64,000 nt of DNA, from contig CABSMJ010000012.1 in assembly GCA_902478785.1 (NCBI GenBank), positions 14,637-78,636 of the forward strand, read 5' to 3'. Position numbers and translations under genes: made by a program. The DNA is from an uncultured Oscillospiraceae bacterium. GTDB taxonomy: Bacteria > Bacillota > Clostridia > Oscillospirales > Oscillospiraceae. The notes beneath the pieces are model-generated. The model saw only the letters and a program-made list of their open reading frames with translations, was not told the DNA's origin and ran no database searches. This document shows positions 34,401 to 41,225 of the stretch, one piece after another. Each line of letters opens with the position of its first letter. Position 1 is the stretch's first letter.

Positions 34401-36861
34401 ACTTGGGCAGGTTCTCAAACTTCACCCTGCCGTTGCCGGTGATGGTCTGGGTGTACTCCGCACCGGTCATCGCGCTGCCATTCTGGGTCAAAGTGACCTC
34501 CACGCTCTGGTCAGCAGGGGACATTCCCTCAGGCAGTGTCCAGAACTTGGCCACCACCACGCTGGTGGTGCCGCTGGCGGTATTGACAATGTTCAGGCCA
34601 TCCTGACCATAGGTGGTGGTATAGCCGTCCACCGGAGCCTCTTCCACGGTGTACACATGGTAGCCGCCCTCGGGATTGCTGTCAGGCAGATTATAGAAGG
34701 TGTAGGTCCAGGTATCACCCTGCGCAGAGCAGCCGTCCTCACCCGGAGTGAGAGTGACTGTCTTGTAGTCCTTGCCATCCTGCTTCAGGGTGACGGTGAT
34801 GGAGTCGGGGGTGGTCTCGTTGGCAGGCTTGCGCCAGGTCTTGGTGATGGTCACATCCCGATAGGTCTGCTTAGCGGGGTCCACCAGCTTGCCGTCGGTG
34901 ATGTTTGCGCCGTCAGAAGCAGTGGAAGCAGTGGTGATCACACCGTACTTCACGGTGACGGTGAGATCCGCCACGGGATTGTAGTCCTTGGGAGCAACCG
35001 TCTCCTTCAAAGTGTAGGTATAGCCGGAGGGGATGTGGGTAATATCGATCTTGCCGTCGCCCTCAGAAGTATCAGAGTCGCTCCAGTTGACGGAATCGGC
35101 GGGGCTGGGCGTCAGGGTGAACTGGGCACCCAGCAGTGCCGCACCCTTTTCATTGACCTTGGTGAAGCTCAGGTCGGCCACATACCCTTTGACCTGGGGA
35201 ACCGCAAACTCACCGGTCTTCAGGGCCTCGGGATCCGTAGGCCAATTTCCGTGTTCATCGGCCACCATATACTTCAAAACCGCGCTTTCATTGGTGGGTA
35301 CCGTGGTGGTCTCTGTAAAGCCAACATTGTTCAGAAGGATCTGATACTTAAAGGTATAGCCCAGCGTTCCGCTGATCATGTTGCCGTCCTGGTCCTCCTG
35401 GATATCCGTAATATTGTCATCACGGTTGGAGGAGAGGATATCCCAGACAAAGGACTTACCGTCATTTCCCATAGTAACGGCATTATAAATCGTGCCATTG
35501 CCAGCCGCATTGTATACAGGAAGAGCCTTCTGATAAAGGATATTACCTCCCATGGTGTCTGTCACACGCCAAGCCTGAGCAGCCATGGCGATCTGGTCAG
35601 CGATGCTGTCAAAGGATTCAAACAAACCGTCAGCTTGGCCGTTATAGGCAGCACTGGAGAAAGCGCGCAGCCAATCGCCAACCGTCATATCCTCATCCGT
35701 ACTCGGATTGGTATCCCGCCAGTCATCAAAAGGTGTGGTATCCCACACGTCTACTTCGTATCCCTTCTTGGTGATGGTACCAAAGCAAATGGAATACAGC
35801 TTGGAGAGGTTGGTAATGCCGCGGATGGCATCAGCCTCGTCACCTACATCCTTCACATCGCTCTTTTCTGTCTCACTTCCGCCGCCTCTGGTACCGGTGA
35901 TGTAGCTGGTGCTGCCGGGATCTCCCTCCACATGGTAGGTGGGATTACCGTCGGTCAGAAGGATCGTGTAGAGATAATCAATGTCTTTGATCTGATTTTT
36001 ATTCTGCCTTCCTGCATTCAGGATGTTCTTGGCCAGCATGAGGCCGCCCTCGATATTGGTGCCGCCATAATCAGAGCCAAACCCATGACCATGGCCTACC
36101 TGTACATTGTTAATTGCTGCGATAGCCTTATTCATGCCCTCCTGAGTCCGGATATTCACCCAGTTCAACTCCTGCTGGGCGTTGGAGCCAAAGGAAACTA
36201 CAGCCACCATCCGACGATCATCGCCAGTAGCGCCAGTCTCATTGGCAAACTGGTTCAGGAAGTCCAAAGCTGCTGCCTGGGCATCGGCCAGCCGGGAGCG
36301 GTAGACACAATCACTATTAGTTGTGGTCACCGGGTTATGCTCCCGCCAGGTTTTATGGCAGTACTCACAATCATACCGACCATAGTGCCCATAATATTTG
36401 TGCCAATGTTCACTATATGTGGTTCCGCTTGTTCCAGAGCAGTAATACTTAGTCTCACTCTTTCCCTGATGAGCCTTATCCGACTGCTCCTTGCCGCAGT
36501 TAACGCAGTCATCCATGGAGTTAGACACATCCAGGACCAGCATTACCGCTGCGTCAGGGGTAGAGGAGGGGATCTCCTCCAGTTTTTGAGTGGTCTTGAC
36601 CTGAAGAGTCACATTGAACAGGTTCTCTGTTCCTGTAGCCTCCACAGTCTTACTCATTTCAACGACAATGCCGTCTTCCCCTAGAGTACCAGAGGTATGC
36701 TGATTGCCGTCTTTGTCATAATAGACTGTCCCGCCGGCATTTACGATCTGCTCTTGCGCCTGGATGTCCTTATCCGTAGCAAACGCCACGGTGGGCAGCA
36801 GGCTCAGGGCCATGACCAGAGCCAGCAGCAAAGACAATACACGTTTCTTTGTTTTTGCCAT
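31414..36861 (-). CDS. Giant LPXTG-type surface adhesin with VWA and Cna_B repeats
   Basis: 1815 residues. Start MAKTKKRVLSLLL at 36861 with AAAGGAGAACG; signal peptide to about residue 29. A VWA domain with MIDAS motif DVSNS follows, interrupted by a Cys/His-rich insertion (CVNCG, CEYCHKTWREH). Then come one SpaA-like domain and nine Cna_B domains (each beginning with a KTW/KFW/KYW-type strand), an acidic Pro-rich spacer, APKTGD (sortase-type motif), a transmembrane helix and KRKKKEHEDQ. It is thus wall-anchored, with a collagen-binding or pilus-tip type design. Expression is under a c-di-GMP riboswitch. The sorting motif is APKTG rather than LPXTG. Confidence 0.92.
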   Translation of the reverse strand: MAKTKKRVLSLLLALVMALSLLPTVAFATDKDIQAQEQIVNAGGTVYYDKDGNQHTSGTLGEDGIVVEMSKTVEATGTENLFNVTLQVKTTQKLEEIPSSTPDAAVMLVLDVSNSMDDCVNCGKEQSDKAHQGKSETKYYCSGTSGTTYSEHWHKYYGHYGRYDCEYCHKTWREHNPVTTTNSDCVYRSRLADAQAAALDFLNQFANETGATGDDRRMVAVVSFGSNAQQELNWVNIRTQEGMNKAIAAINNVQVGHGHGFGSDYGGTNIEGGLMLAKNILNAGRQNKNQIKDIDYLYTILLTDGNPTYHVEGDPGSTSYITGTRGGGSETEKSDVKDVGDEADAIRGITNLSKLYSICFGTITKKGYEVDVWDTTPFDDWRDTNPSTDEDMTVGDWLRAFSSAAYNGQADGLFESFDSIADQIAMAAQAWRVTDTMGGNILYQKALPVYNAAGNGTIYNAVTMGNDGKSFVWDILSSNRDDNITDIQEDQDGNMISGTLGYTFKYQILLNNVGFTETTTVPTNESAVLKYMVADEHGNWPTDPEALKTGEFAVPQVKGYVADLSFTKVNEKGAALLGAQFTLTPSPADSVNWSDSDTSEGDGKIDITHIPSGYTYTLKETVAPKDYNPVADLTVTVKYGVITTASTASDGANITDGKLVDPAKQTYRDVTITKTWRKPANETTPDSITVTLKQDGKDYKTVTLTPGEDGCSAQGDTWTYTFYNLPDSNPEGGYHVYTVEEAPVDGYTTTYGQDGLNIVNTASGTTSVVVAKFWTLPEGMSPADQSVEVTLTQNGSAMTGAEYTQTITGNGRVKFENLPKYDANGQPYEYGAVEAPGNYQQAKPTTSDGYTITFYNTVAEETTTISGVKTWNDGGDTVDHAPITVTLYKDGEATDRTTTASAETNWEYKFENLPRYEFTKDNGNITAVREIKYTVKETAVDGYKSTVTGNNITNTRTGEVSLTVYKEWVSQGDHPVEVTVQLYANGVASGDPETFTDSHTFAGLAKYDAQGKLIDYSVTESPVEGYTASYSKRTTDSEGNYQITITNTQSGAEDEVKVTVTKTWQQPGDPSDLTATFTLVKNGTPMDGDEYTKTITGNGVATFEGLPRYTETPVEGGDTLLEEITYTVQENVPNGYISTSEQVGPVSNGDVYFHFTNTITDTTSVSVEKTWVKPADVAAPAVTFTVQRSVDGLTWEDAGTIALASGETSGKAENLAKYNDKGQQYIYQVKELSVPGYSSSMTGGMLENGTYSYQVTNTINQAYADIPVSKTWIDGNTPDSERPSVTLDLLQDGIAVASVTFAYDEAAGKVMATVTKDGVTSDPVEASVSGNTWSTTVPDMPLYNAAGTAKYDYTASEAQVPAGYRATATGTNVTNKRSGSIDIDITKYWVDPGDGYRPDITLVLTGSDDSEYRVAVQEMPDNEITATLNGKALTTVVSGSTWTITVPDLPEYTDAGAKITYTLSEEPVEGYTSEAVKDQPFAIQNTIEQVSDVTITPEKVWANMDVDGVYQPVLPESITVALFRDGVKVEGSEQTVAVDEDGSCTFESYENLERYNLTTGQYYHYEVLELDANGSPVKENGTISFGTDNDYTVTYRTFEVDTSYNLHVTITNTFKVPAKYLWMVKTHYVHYDYNGNQIAVYNNQSEIFAEVESTTVRVNPDDYKVCPNDNLTYVYDADNAGNKTEATLLNQNHLYVLELYYELTDNAPYIPPDTPDPPITDPEDPGTEIPEEPTPGGELPEEPEEPEEPTDIPDENVPEGELPEDIPDEDVPQGEAPKTGDNMSMWLALSGTAALGLVALNVFDSKRKKKEHEDQ

Positions 36862-36884
36862 TTTTCGTTCTCCTTTCTTTGCAG

Positions 36885-36991
36885 AGGAACGAAATACTTG
36901 GCGGTCGGACGAGCTTGGCGTTTCCGCTTTAGCTTCCTGACTTTGCGTCCCGCCCTTTCGGACGGTTTGCCGTTTCACTATTTCCTGTTCC
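36885..36991 (-). promoter_or_regulatory. Cyclic-di-GMP-I riboswitch (GEMM) upstream of the adhesin
   Basis: On the minus strand: CGGCAAACCG, CCGAAAGG, GGGACGCAAAG, then a stem AGCTAAAGCGGAAACGCCAAGCT-like arm and GACCGCCAAG. The outer stem P1 pairs GGAAC..AAATA (36979-36991) with TATTTC.GTTCC (36885-36896). The GGCAAACC, GAAA and GACGCAAAG core positions match the GEMM-I consensus. The ribosome binding site starts about ten bases beyond P1. Whether it turns the gene on or off is not visible. Confidence 0.87.
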
Positions 36992-36994
36992 GTT

Positions 36995-37071
36995 GGCGCG
37001 GAGCCCTATCTCCGCGTTCGGTATTGAAAACTCAGTCCCTTGGTTTTTTATCCGGCGGACCACACCGGATC
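36995..37071 (-). promoter_or_regulatory. Leader hairpins between the 141-residue gene and the riboswitch
   Basis: CGCGGAG / CTCCGCG (about 36997-37016) and ATCCGG / CCGGAT (about 37050-37070), separated by A-rich sequence. I found no clear promoter here, so the adhesin transcript may begin upstream of the 141-residue gene. Confidence 0.4.
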
Positions 37072-37079
37072 CTTACGTT

Positions 37080-37505
37080 TTAACTTCCTTCTCCCTTTTC
37101 ATCCAGTGCGCTGTTGAGTAAAAGCGCAAATTCCAGCACGCTGCGGAAGCTCTCCTCCCGGTTCGCCTCCAGCCACAGGACTGTGCCCTGCCAGCTGGCA
37201 TTCTGCCGGAAGATGACCTTCATGACGAAGGTTCCCCTTTCGCCCCGCTGTTCCAAATTGTCGCGTCGGATCTCCTCACGCGCTTTTGCCTGTGGCCGAA
37301 AGGACCGGACCTGAGCGAACGGCTGGGGGAAGTTCATCTCATCCAGCAGATGCTCCACCGCCAACAGAAACTCCATCAAGCCGGTGAAGTGCACCGCGCC
37401 CTGTAAGAATGGGTTATACAGTCTTCCACGCAGAATGTGCTGGTCATATCCATCCACACAAATCACAATGGAATGATATTCGTTCGCCGTCATCCGTGCC
37501 TGCAC
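37080..37505 (-). CDS. Hypothetical protein upstream of the adhesin
   Basis: 141 residues from GTG 37505 (MQARMTANEYHS), seven bases after GGAGGG; no membrane segment or signal. Motifs seen are VICVDGYDQHILRGRLYNPF, MEFLLAVEHLLDEMNFPQ and TFVMKVIFRQNASWQGTVLWL. I have seen similar small proteins in Clostridia but know no function. It is on the same strand as the adhesin, ending about 90 bases before the riboswitch, so it may share its transcript and purpose (surface-protein control or folding). Confidence 0.7.
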   Translation of the reverse strand: MQARMTANEYHSIVICVDGYDQHILRGRLYNPFLQGAVHFTGLMEFLLAVEHLLDEMNFPQPFAQVRSFRPQAKAREEIRRDNLEQRGERGTFVMKVIFRQNASWQGTVLWLEANREESFRSVLEFALLLNSALDEKGEGS

Positions 37506-37540
37506 CTGAATGCCCTCCTTTCTTTCTTTGTTTGTCTGTG

Positions 37541-37568
37541 GTTATACCTTACCACACGACGGTTACAA
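37541..37568 (-). promoter_or_regulatory. Promoter of the 141-residue gene
   Basis: TTGTAA, 16 bases, TATAAC. Confidence 0.65.
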
Positions 37569-37636
37569 AAGTGGATACATTTTCCGTTCATACTTTCATA
37601 AAACAAAAATTTTATGGTATTTCCGGTAAAACCTTT

Positions 37637-38995
37637 TTATCTGCCTTTGCGCTTTCTCCCAAAATATGCGCCCAGCAGCATCACGGCACCAAACACCACC
37701 AGGTAATACCACACCGCTGCACCATGGGCTGCAAAGGCCGCATACACCATGAACACGCACCCGCACAGGGCCAGCACCGGCGTCAGAACGCGGCGCACAA
37801 AGCCCAGGTCCCGCTCCCTGCGCAGGATCTGAAAGAAGATGGGGATATAGAAGGCATAGAGGGTGATGATGGGGATCTCCGAGGTATCAAAGGTGAAGGG
37901 GCCAAACCAGGAGCTCTCCGTCAAATTGGCCCCGTAGAAATACAGCAGCCAGAACCCGCACAGGGCAAGGCCCAGCACCGAGGAGTTCACTGGCATCCGG
38001 GTCACCGGGTCCACCTGGGCAAACAGCTCCGGCCGGGGCCCCTCTCCCCGGACGGCAATGGCGTACATCCCCCGGCAGCAGGCCAGCATCAATCCGTTGA
38101 GCACTCCTAGGCAGGACACCACGATCAGAACAAACACCCCGGTGCCCGCCGCCTGGCCGAACAGGCGCTGGAAGGCCAGCTTGGCCGCCTGCTCACCGCT
38201 TTCCATCATCTCCCCGGTGGTAACAGCGCCGGAAAGACCCACATAGTAAAAAAGATAAGTGGCTACTACGATCACCGAGCCGATCACCAGCGCCAGGGGC
38301 AGCGTCCGCTTGGGGTCCTTGAGCTCAGCGTTGATGGAGGTGGCAATGATCCAGCCCTCATAGGCAAAGGCCACCGCCACCACAGAGGCCATGAGACTGG
38401 CTCCGGCGGAGGTCTCCGCCGCGCCGGCAGCGGAAAAGTTGGCGGCCAGCTGACCGCTGCTCAGGCCCGCCACGGTGCCCACCACAGCCATCAGCAGCAG
38501 CGGCACCATTTTGATGACTGTGGTAGCCACCTGGAACCGGCCGGCCAGCCAGGGGGACAGGGCGTTGACCGCAAAGCTCATGCACAGGAAAAAGCAGGCG
38601 ATGGCCATACAGGGCCCACCAGTGATGTCCCAGCCCAGCAGCACGCAGAAATACCGGGCCGACAGCCAAGCCAGCACGGAGGTCAGTGTGGGATAATAGA
38701 TAATGGCCATGAACCAGCCCACGTAATAGCCGTACCGGGGGCCCAGCGCCGCCTCCGCGTAATCCACCACCCCGTTGACCTTCTGATACCGGGAGGAAAG
38801 GGTGGAAAAGGTAAAGGTACACACCACCATAATGGCGCCCACGATCAGCCAGGCGGCCACCCCCAGCGCCATATCCCCTCCGGTGGCCTGCAGCACCGCC
38901 TCGGCTTTGAAAAAGACGCCGGAGCCCATGACGATGCCCACCACCATGCAGATAGCCGTTGGCAGGCCATATCGTCTTTCCAACTGAATGTCCAT
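37637..38995 (-). CDS. APC-family amino-acid permease
   Basis: 452 residues, about 12 transmembrane helices. Start MDIQLERRYGLPTA at 38995 with AAAGGAG eight bases before. The N-terminal helix 1 signature GIVMGSGVFFK is the substrate-binding unwound region of APC transporters, and EGWIIATSINAELKDPKRTLP is the family signature in helix 6-7 region. The closest known type is SteT-like exchangers of amino acids; the substrate is not deducible. Confidence 0.87.
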   Translation of the reverse strand: MDIQLERRYGLPTAICMVVGIVMGSGVFFKAEAVLQATGGDMALGVAAWLIVGAIMVVCTFTFSTLSSRYQKVNGVVDYAEAALGPRYGYYVGWFMAIIYYPTLTSVLAWLSARYFCVLLGWDITGGPCMAIACFFLCMSFAVNALSPWLAGRFQVATTVIKMVPLLLMAVVGTVAGLSSGQLAANFSAAGAAETSAGASLMASVVAVAFAYEGWIIATSINAELKDPKRTLPLALVIGSVIVVATYLFYYVGLSGAVTTGEMMESGEQAAKLAFQRLFGQAAGTGVFVLIVVSCLGVLNGLMLACCRGMYAIAVRGEGPRPELFAQVDPVTRMPVNSSVLGLALCGFWLLYFYGANLTESSWFGPFTFDTSEIPIITLYAFYIPIFFQILRRERDLGFVRRVLTPVLALCGCVFMVYAAFAAHGAAVWYYLVVFGAVMLLGAYFGRKRKGR

Positions 38996-39118
38996 AGTGA
39001 ATACTCCTTTTTCTCTTTCTTCTCTCTTTAAAGCGATAAACTCGCCAGGGGCAGGATAACATAACCCGCCTCCTTTTCCAACCCTCTTTTCTATTTTCTC
39101 AAGCTTTTTGAAAATCTC

Positions 39119-39146
39119 TTGCCTTTTTTTATCAAAAGCGTACAAT
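39119..39146 (+). promoter_or_regulatory. Promoter of the DUF1653 gene
   Basis: TTGCCT, 16 bases, TACAAT. Confidence 0.65.
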
Positions 39147-39181
39147 ACCCATCAGTATATCCAAGAGAGGAGCACACATCC

Positions 39182-39397
39182 ATGGAGGAGATCCGGCCGG
39201 GACGCTACCGGCATTTCAAGGGAAAGGAATATCGGGTGCTGGGCGTGGCCAGGCATTCGGAGACACTGGAGCCCCTGGTGGTGTACCAGGCGCTGTACGG
39301 GGAGCGGGGACTGTGGGTACGGCCTGCGGCCATGTGGAACGAGCAGGTGGAGCGTGAGGGACAAACCATGCCCCGCTTCACCTATGTGGGGCCCTAA
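39182..39397 (+). CDS. DUF1653 domain protein
   Basis: 71 residues, start MEEIRPGRYRHFKGKEY; AGGAG at eleven bases. It matches the DUF1653 signature RHFKGKEYRVLGVARHSETLEPLVVYQALYG-like, with GLWVRPAAMW near the end. The family is small and cytoplasmic with no assigned activity. Its promoter lies 36 bases in front; nfo follows after 111 bases with its own promoter. Confidence 0.88.
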   Translation: MEEIRPGRYRHFKGKEYRVLGVARHSETLEPLVVYQALYGERGLWVRPAAMWNEQVEREGQTMPRFTYVGP

Positions 39398-39408
39398 GCG
39401 GTCTCATC

Positions 39409-39437
39409 TTTACAGGCAGCGGATTCTGCGCTATCAT
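39409..39437 (+). promoter_or_regulatory. nfo promoter
   Basis: TTTACA, 17 bases, TATCAT. Confidence 0.65.
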
Positions 39438-39508
39438 AGAAATCGCCGTTTCTCACAGGAAACGACACAGGTTCCACCGGGCAAAGGCCCGGAGAGGGAG
39501 GAAACAAC

Positions 39509-40348
39509 ATGCTGATTATCGGGTGTCATCTGTCCTCGTCCAAGGGCTTTCTGTCCATGGGCAAGACTGCCGTGGACATCGGCGCCAACACCTTTCAATT
39601 CTTCACCCGCAACCCCAGAGGTGGCACCGCCAAGCCTCTGGATCTGGAGGATGTGGCGGCTTACCGGGACTTTGCGAAGGAGCACCACCTCTTCCCCATT
39701 CTGGCTCACGCCCCCTACACCCTCAACTGCTGCGCGGCAGACCCGGGTCTGCGGGACTTTGCCCGCCGCACCATGGCCGACGACCTGGAGCGGCTGGAGC
39801 ACATCCCCGGCAGTCTCTACAACTTCCACCCCGGCAGCCATGTGAAGCAGGGAGCGGAGACGGGCATCGCCCTCATCGCCGAGACGTTGAACCAGGTGCT
39901 GCGGCCGTACCAGGCCACCACCGTGCTTTTGGAGACCATGGCCGGCAAGGGCAGCGAGGTGGGCCGGAGCTTTGAGGAGCTGCGGGCCATTCTGGACCGG
40001 GTGGAGCTGGGAGACCAGATGGGCATCTGCCTGGACACCTGCCACGTGTTTGACGGTGGCTACGACATCGTCTCCAACTTGGATGGCGTCCTGGAGGAAT
40101 TTGACCGGATACTGGGCCTTGGCCGTCTGCGGGCCATCCACCTCAACGACAGCAAGAATCCCTTTGGCAGCCACAAGGACCGCCATGAACAGATCGGTCA
40201 AGGCAGCATTGGATTGGAGGCCTTTGGCCAGATCATCAACCACCCGGCCCTGCGGCACCTGCCCTTCTACCTGGAGACACCCCAGGAGGATGTGTGGGGG
40301 TATGGCCGGGAGATCACGCTTCTGAGGAGTCTCTTTCAGGAGGCCTGA
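39509..40348 (+). CDS. nfo: Endonuclease IV (AP endonuclease)
   Basis: 279 residues of the Nfo family, which cuts at abasic sites in base excision repair. MLIIGCHLSSSKGF begins the TIM barrel; zinc ligands occur in the family motifs: LAHAPYTLN, FHPGSH, LLETMAGKGSE, CLDTCHVFDGGYD and HLNDSKNPFGSHKDRHEQIGQGSIG. GGGAGG is six bases before ATG 39509. A terminator shared with the DUF1847 gene follows the stop. Confidence 0.96.
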   Translation: MLIIGCHLSSSKGFLSMGKTAVDIGANTFQFFTRNPRGGTAKPLDLEDVAAYRDFAKEHHLFPILAHAPYTLNCCAADPGLRDFARRTMADDLERLEHIPGSLYNFHPGSHVKQGAETGIALIAETLNQVLRPYQATTVLLETMAGKGSEVGRSFEELRAILDRVELGDQMGICLDTCHVFDGGYDIVSNLDGVLEEFDRILGLGRLRAIHLNDSKNPFGSHKDRHEQIGQGSIGLEAFGQIINHPALRHLPFYLETPQEDVWGYGREITLLRSLFQEA

Positions 40349-40356
40349 CACAGCGC

Positions 40357-40396
40357 AAAAAGGCACGCCGGAGCTTTCGCTCCGGCGTGCCTTTTG
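40357..40396. terminator. Shared terminator of nfo and the DUF1847 gene
   Basis: AAAGGCACGCCGGAG / CTCCGGCGTGCCTTT; A-run left, TTTTG right. Confidence 0.92.
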
Positions 40397-40405
40397 CTAT
40401 TTGAT

Positions 40406-41053
40406 TTACTCCGCCTGCTCCTTACCGAAGAGGCGGCCATAGTAGGACTCCGCCGTGTACAGCGCGGCCACGGGGTTGTGGCCGGTGACCCGGTCCTTGG
40501 TCACCAGCGTGGTGACGATGGCGTCGGAGTACTTATAGAAGAGGCTGTCGTGGCCCACACACAGGCCCACCACGATGTTCAGCTCCGTGCCGGCCTCATT
40601 GAGGAGCTTGGCCTGGAGGATGGGGTTGCACATATTGGTACCGATGGCGGCGCAGCGCTCATCGATGCCCACATCGGTCTTGAGCACGGCGCCGGCCTTG
40701 CAGCCCACGGCTACCACCTCGAAGCCGTGGCTGCGCAGGATCTTGGCGGCGATGCGGGTCTCCCGCATCAGGCCCACGCAGGTGGCAATGCCCAGCTTGT
40801 GGAAGCCCATGCGGCGGGCAAACTCCACGATCTCCTGAATCCGGGGCCACTGGCAGTAGCCGTCGAACTCCACATCCGCGGCGGTGGTCATGATCTTTTG
40901 ATTCACCGGGTCCTTGTATTCCGCCATGGCGGCCTGCTTCACCGCCGGGTCCATGTTGTCCGTCAGGCAGAAGGGCGGACGGTTCTCCCCAGTCTGGTTC
41001 TGGCAGCCCTTTCCGGCACAGTCAGCACAGGAACGCACGATCTCCTTTTCCAT
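40406..41053 (-). CDS. DUF1847 metal-binding protein
   Basis: 215 residues, MEKEIVRSCADCAGKGCQN. The family has N-terminal CADCAGKGC and CLTDN cysteines that look metal-binding, then WPRIQEIVEFARRMG, VGCKAGAV and NIVVGLCVGHDSLF. It is common in anaerobes and its function is unknown. GGAGAGAG precedes the ATG. Its promoter has two 12-base direct repeats, so expression probably responds to a dedicated regulator. Confidence 0.88.
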   Translation of the reverse strand: MEKEIVRSCADCAGKGCQNQTGENRPPFCLTDNMDPAVKQAAMAEYKDPVNQKIMTTAADVEFDGYCQWPRIQEIVEFARRMGFHKLGIATCVGLMRETRIAAKILRSHGFEVVAVGCKAGAVLKTDVGIDERCAAIGTNMCNPILQAKLLNEAGTELNIVVGLCVGHDSLFYKYSDAIVTTLVTKDRVTGHNPVAALYTAESYYGRLFGKEQAE

Positions 41054-41116
41054 AGTTCCACTCTCTCCTATCCTTCAAAATTGCCCCGTCTGGCAAAACG
41101 GCGCTTCGTTGGTGAC

Positions 41117-41145
41117 ATGATACCACACTTTGTCCTGCGCCGCAA
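41117..41145 (-). promoter_or_regulatory. Promoter of the DUF1847 gene
   Basis: TTGCGG, 17 bases, TATCAT with TGG before (extended -10). Confidence 0.6.
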
Positions 41146-41157
41146 CACACTTTGTCC
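41124..41157 (-). promoter_or_regulatory. Direct-repeat operator at the DUF1847 promoter
   Basis: GGACAAAGTGTG occurs twice on the minus strand (41146-41157 and 41124-41135), starts 22 bases apart; one copy lies upstream of the -35 box and the other in the spacer. Confidence 0.6.
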
Positions 41158-41171
41158 GTCCTCGATATACA

Positions 41172-41210
41172 AAAACAGTCCGCCGCAGTGCTGCGGCGGA
41201 CTGTTTTTTA
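41172..41210 (-). terminator. Aminotransferase gene terminator
   Basis: ACAGTCCGCCGCAG / CTGCGGCGGACTGT with the A-run and T-run on both sides. Confidence 0.93.
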
Positions 41211-41225
41211 TGAAAGCAATGAAAC

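Noticed and set aside
31381..36684. A 1767-codon open frame on the plus strand opposite the adhesin
   Set aside because: It mirrors the adhesin codon pattern in antisense, lacks a ribosome binding site, signal or known domain, and the minus-strand frame has clear VWA and Cna_B domains.
36862..36978. N-terminal extension of the adhesin
   Set aside because: It would be encoded by the riboswitch; the signal peptide begins at 36861 with a good ribosome binding site.
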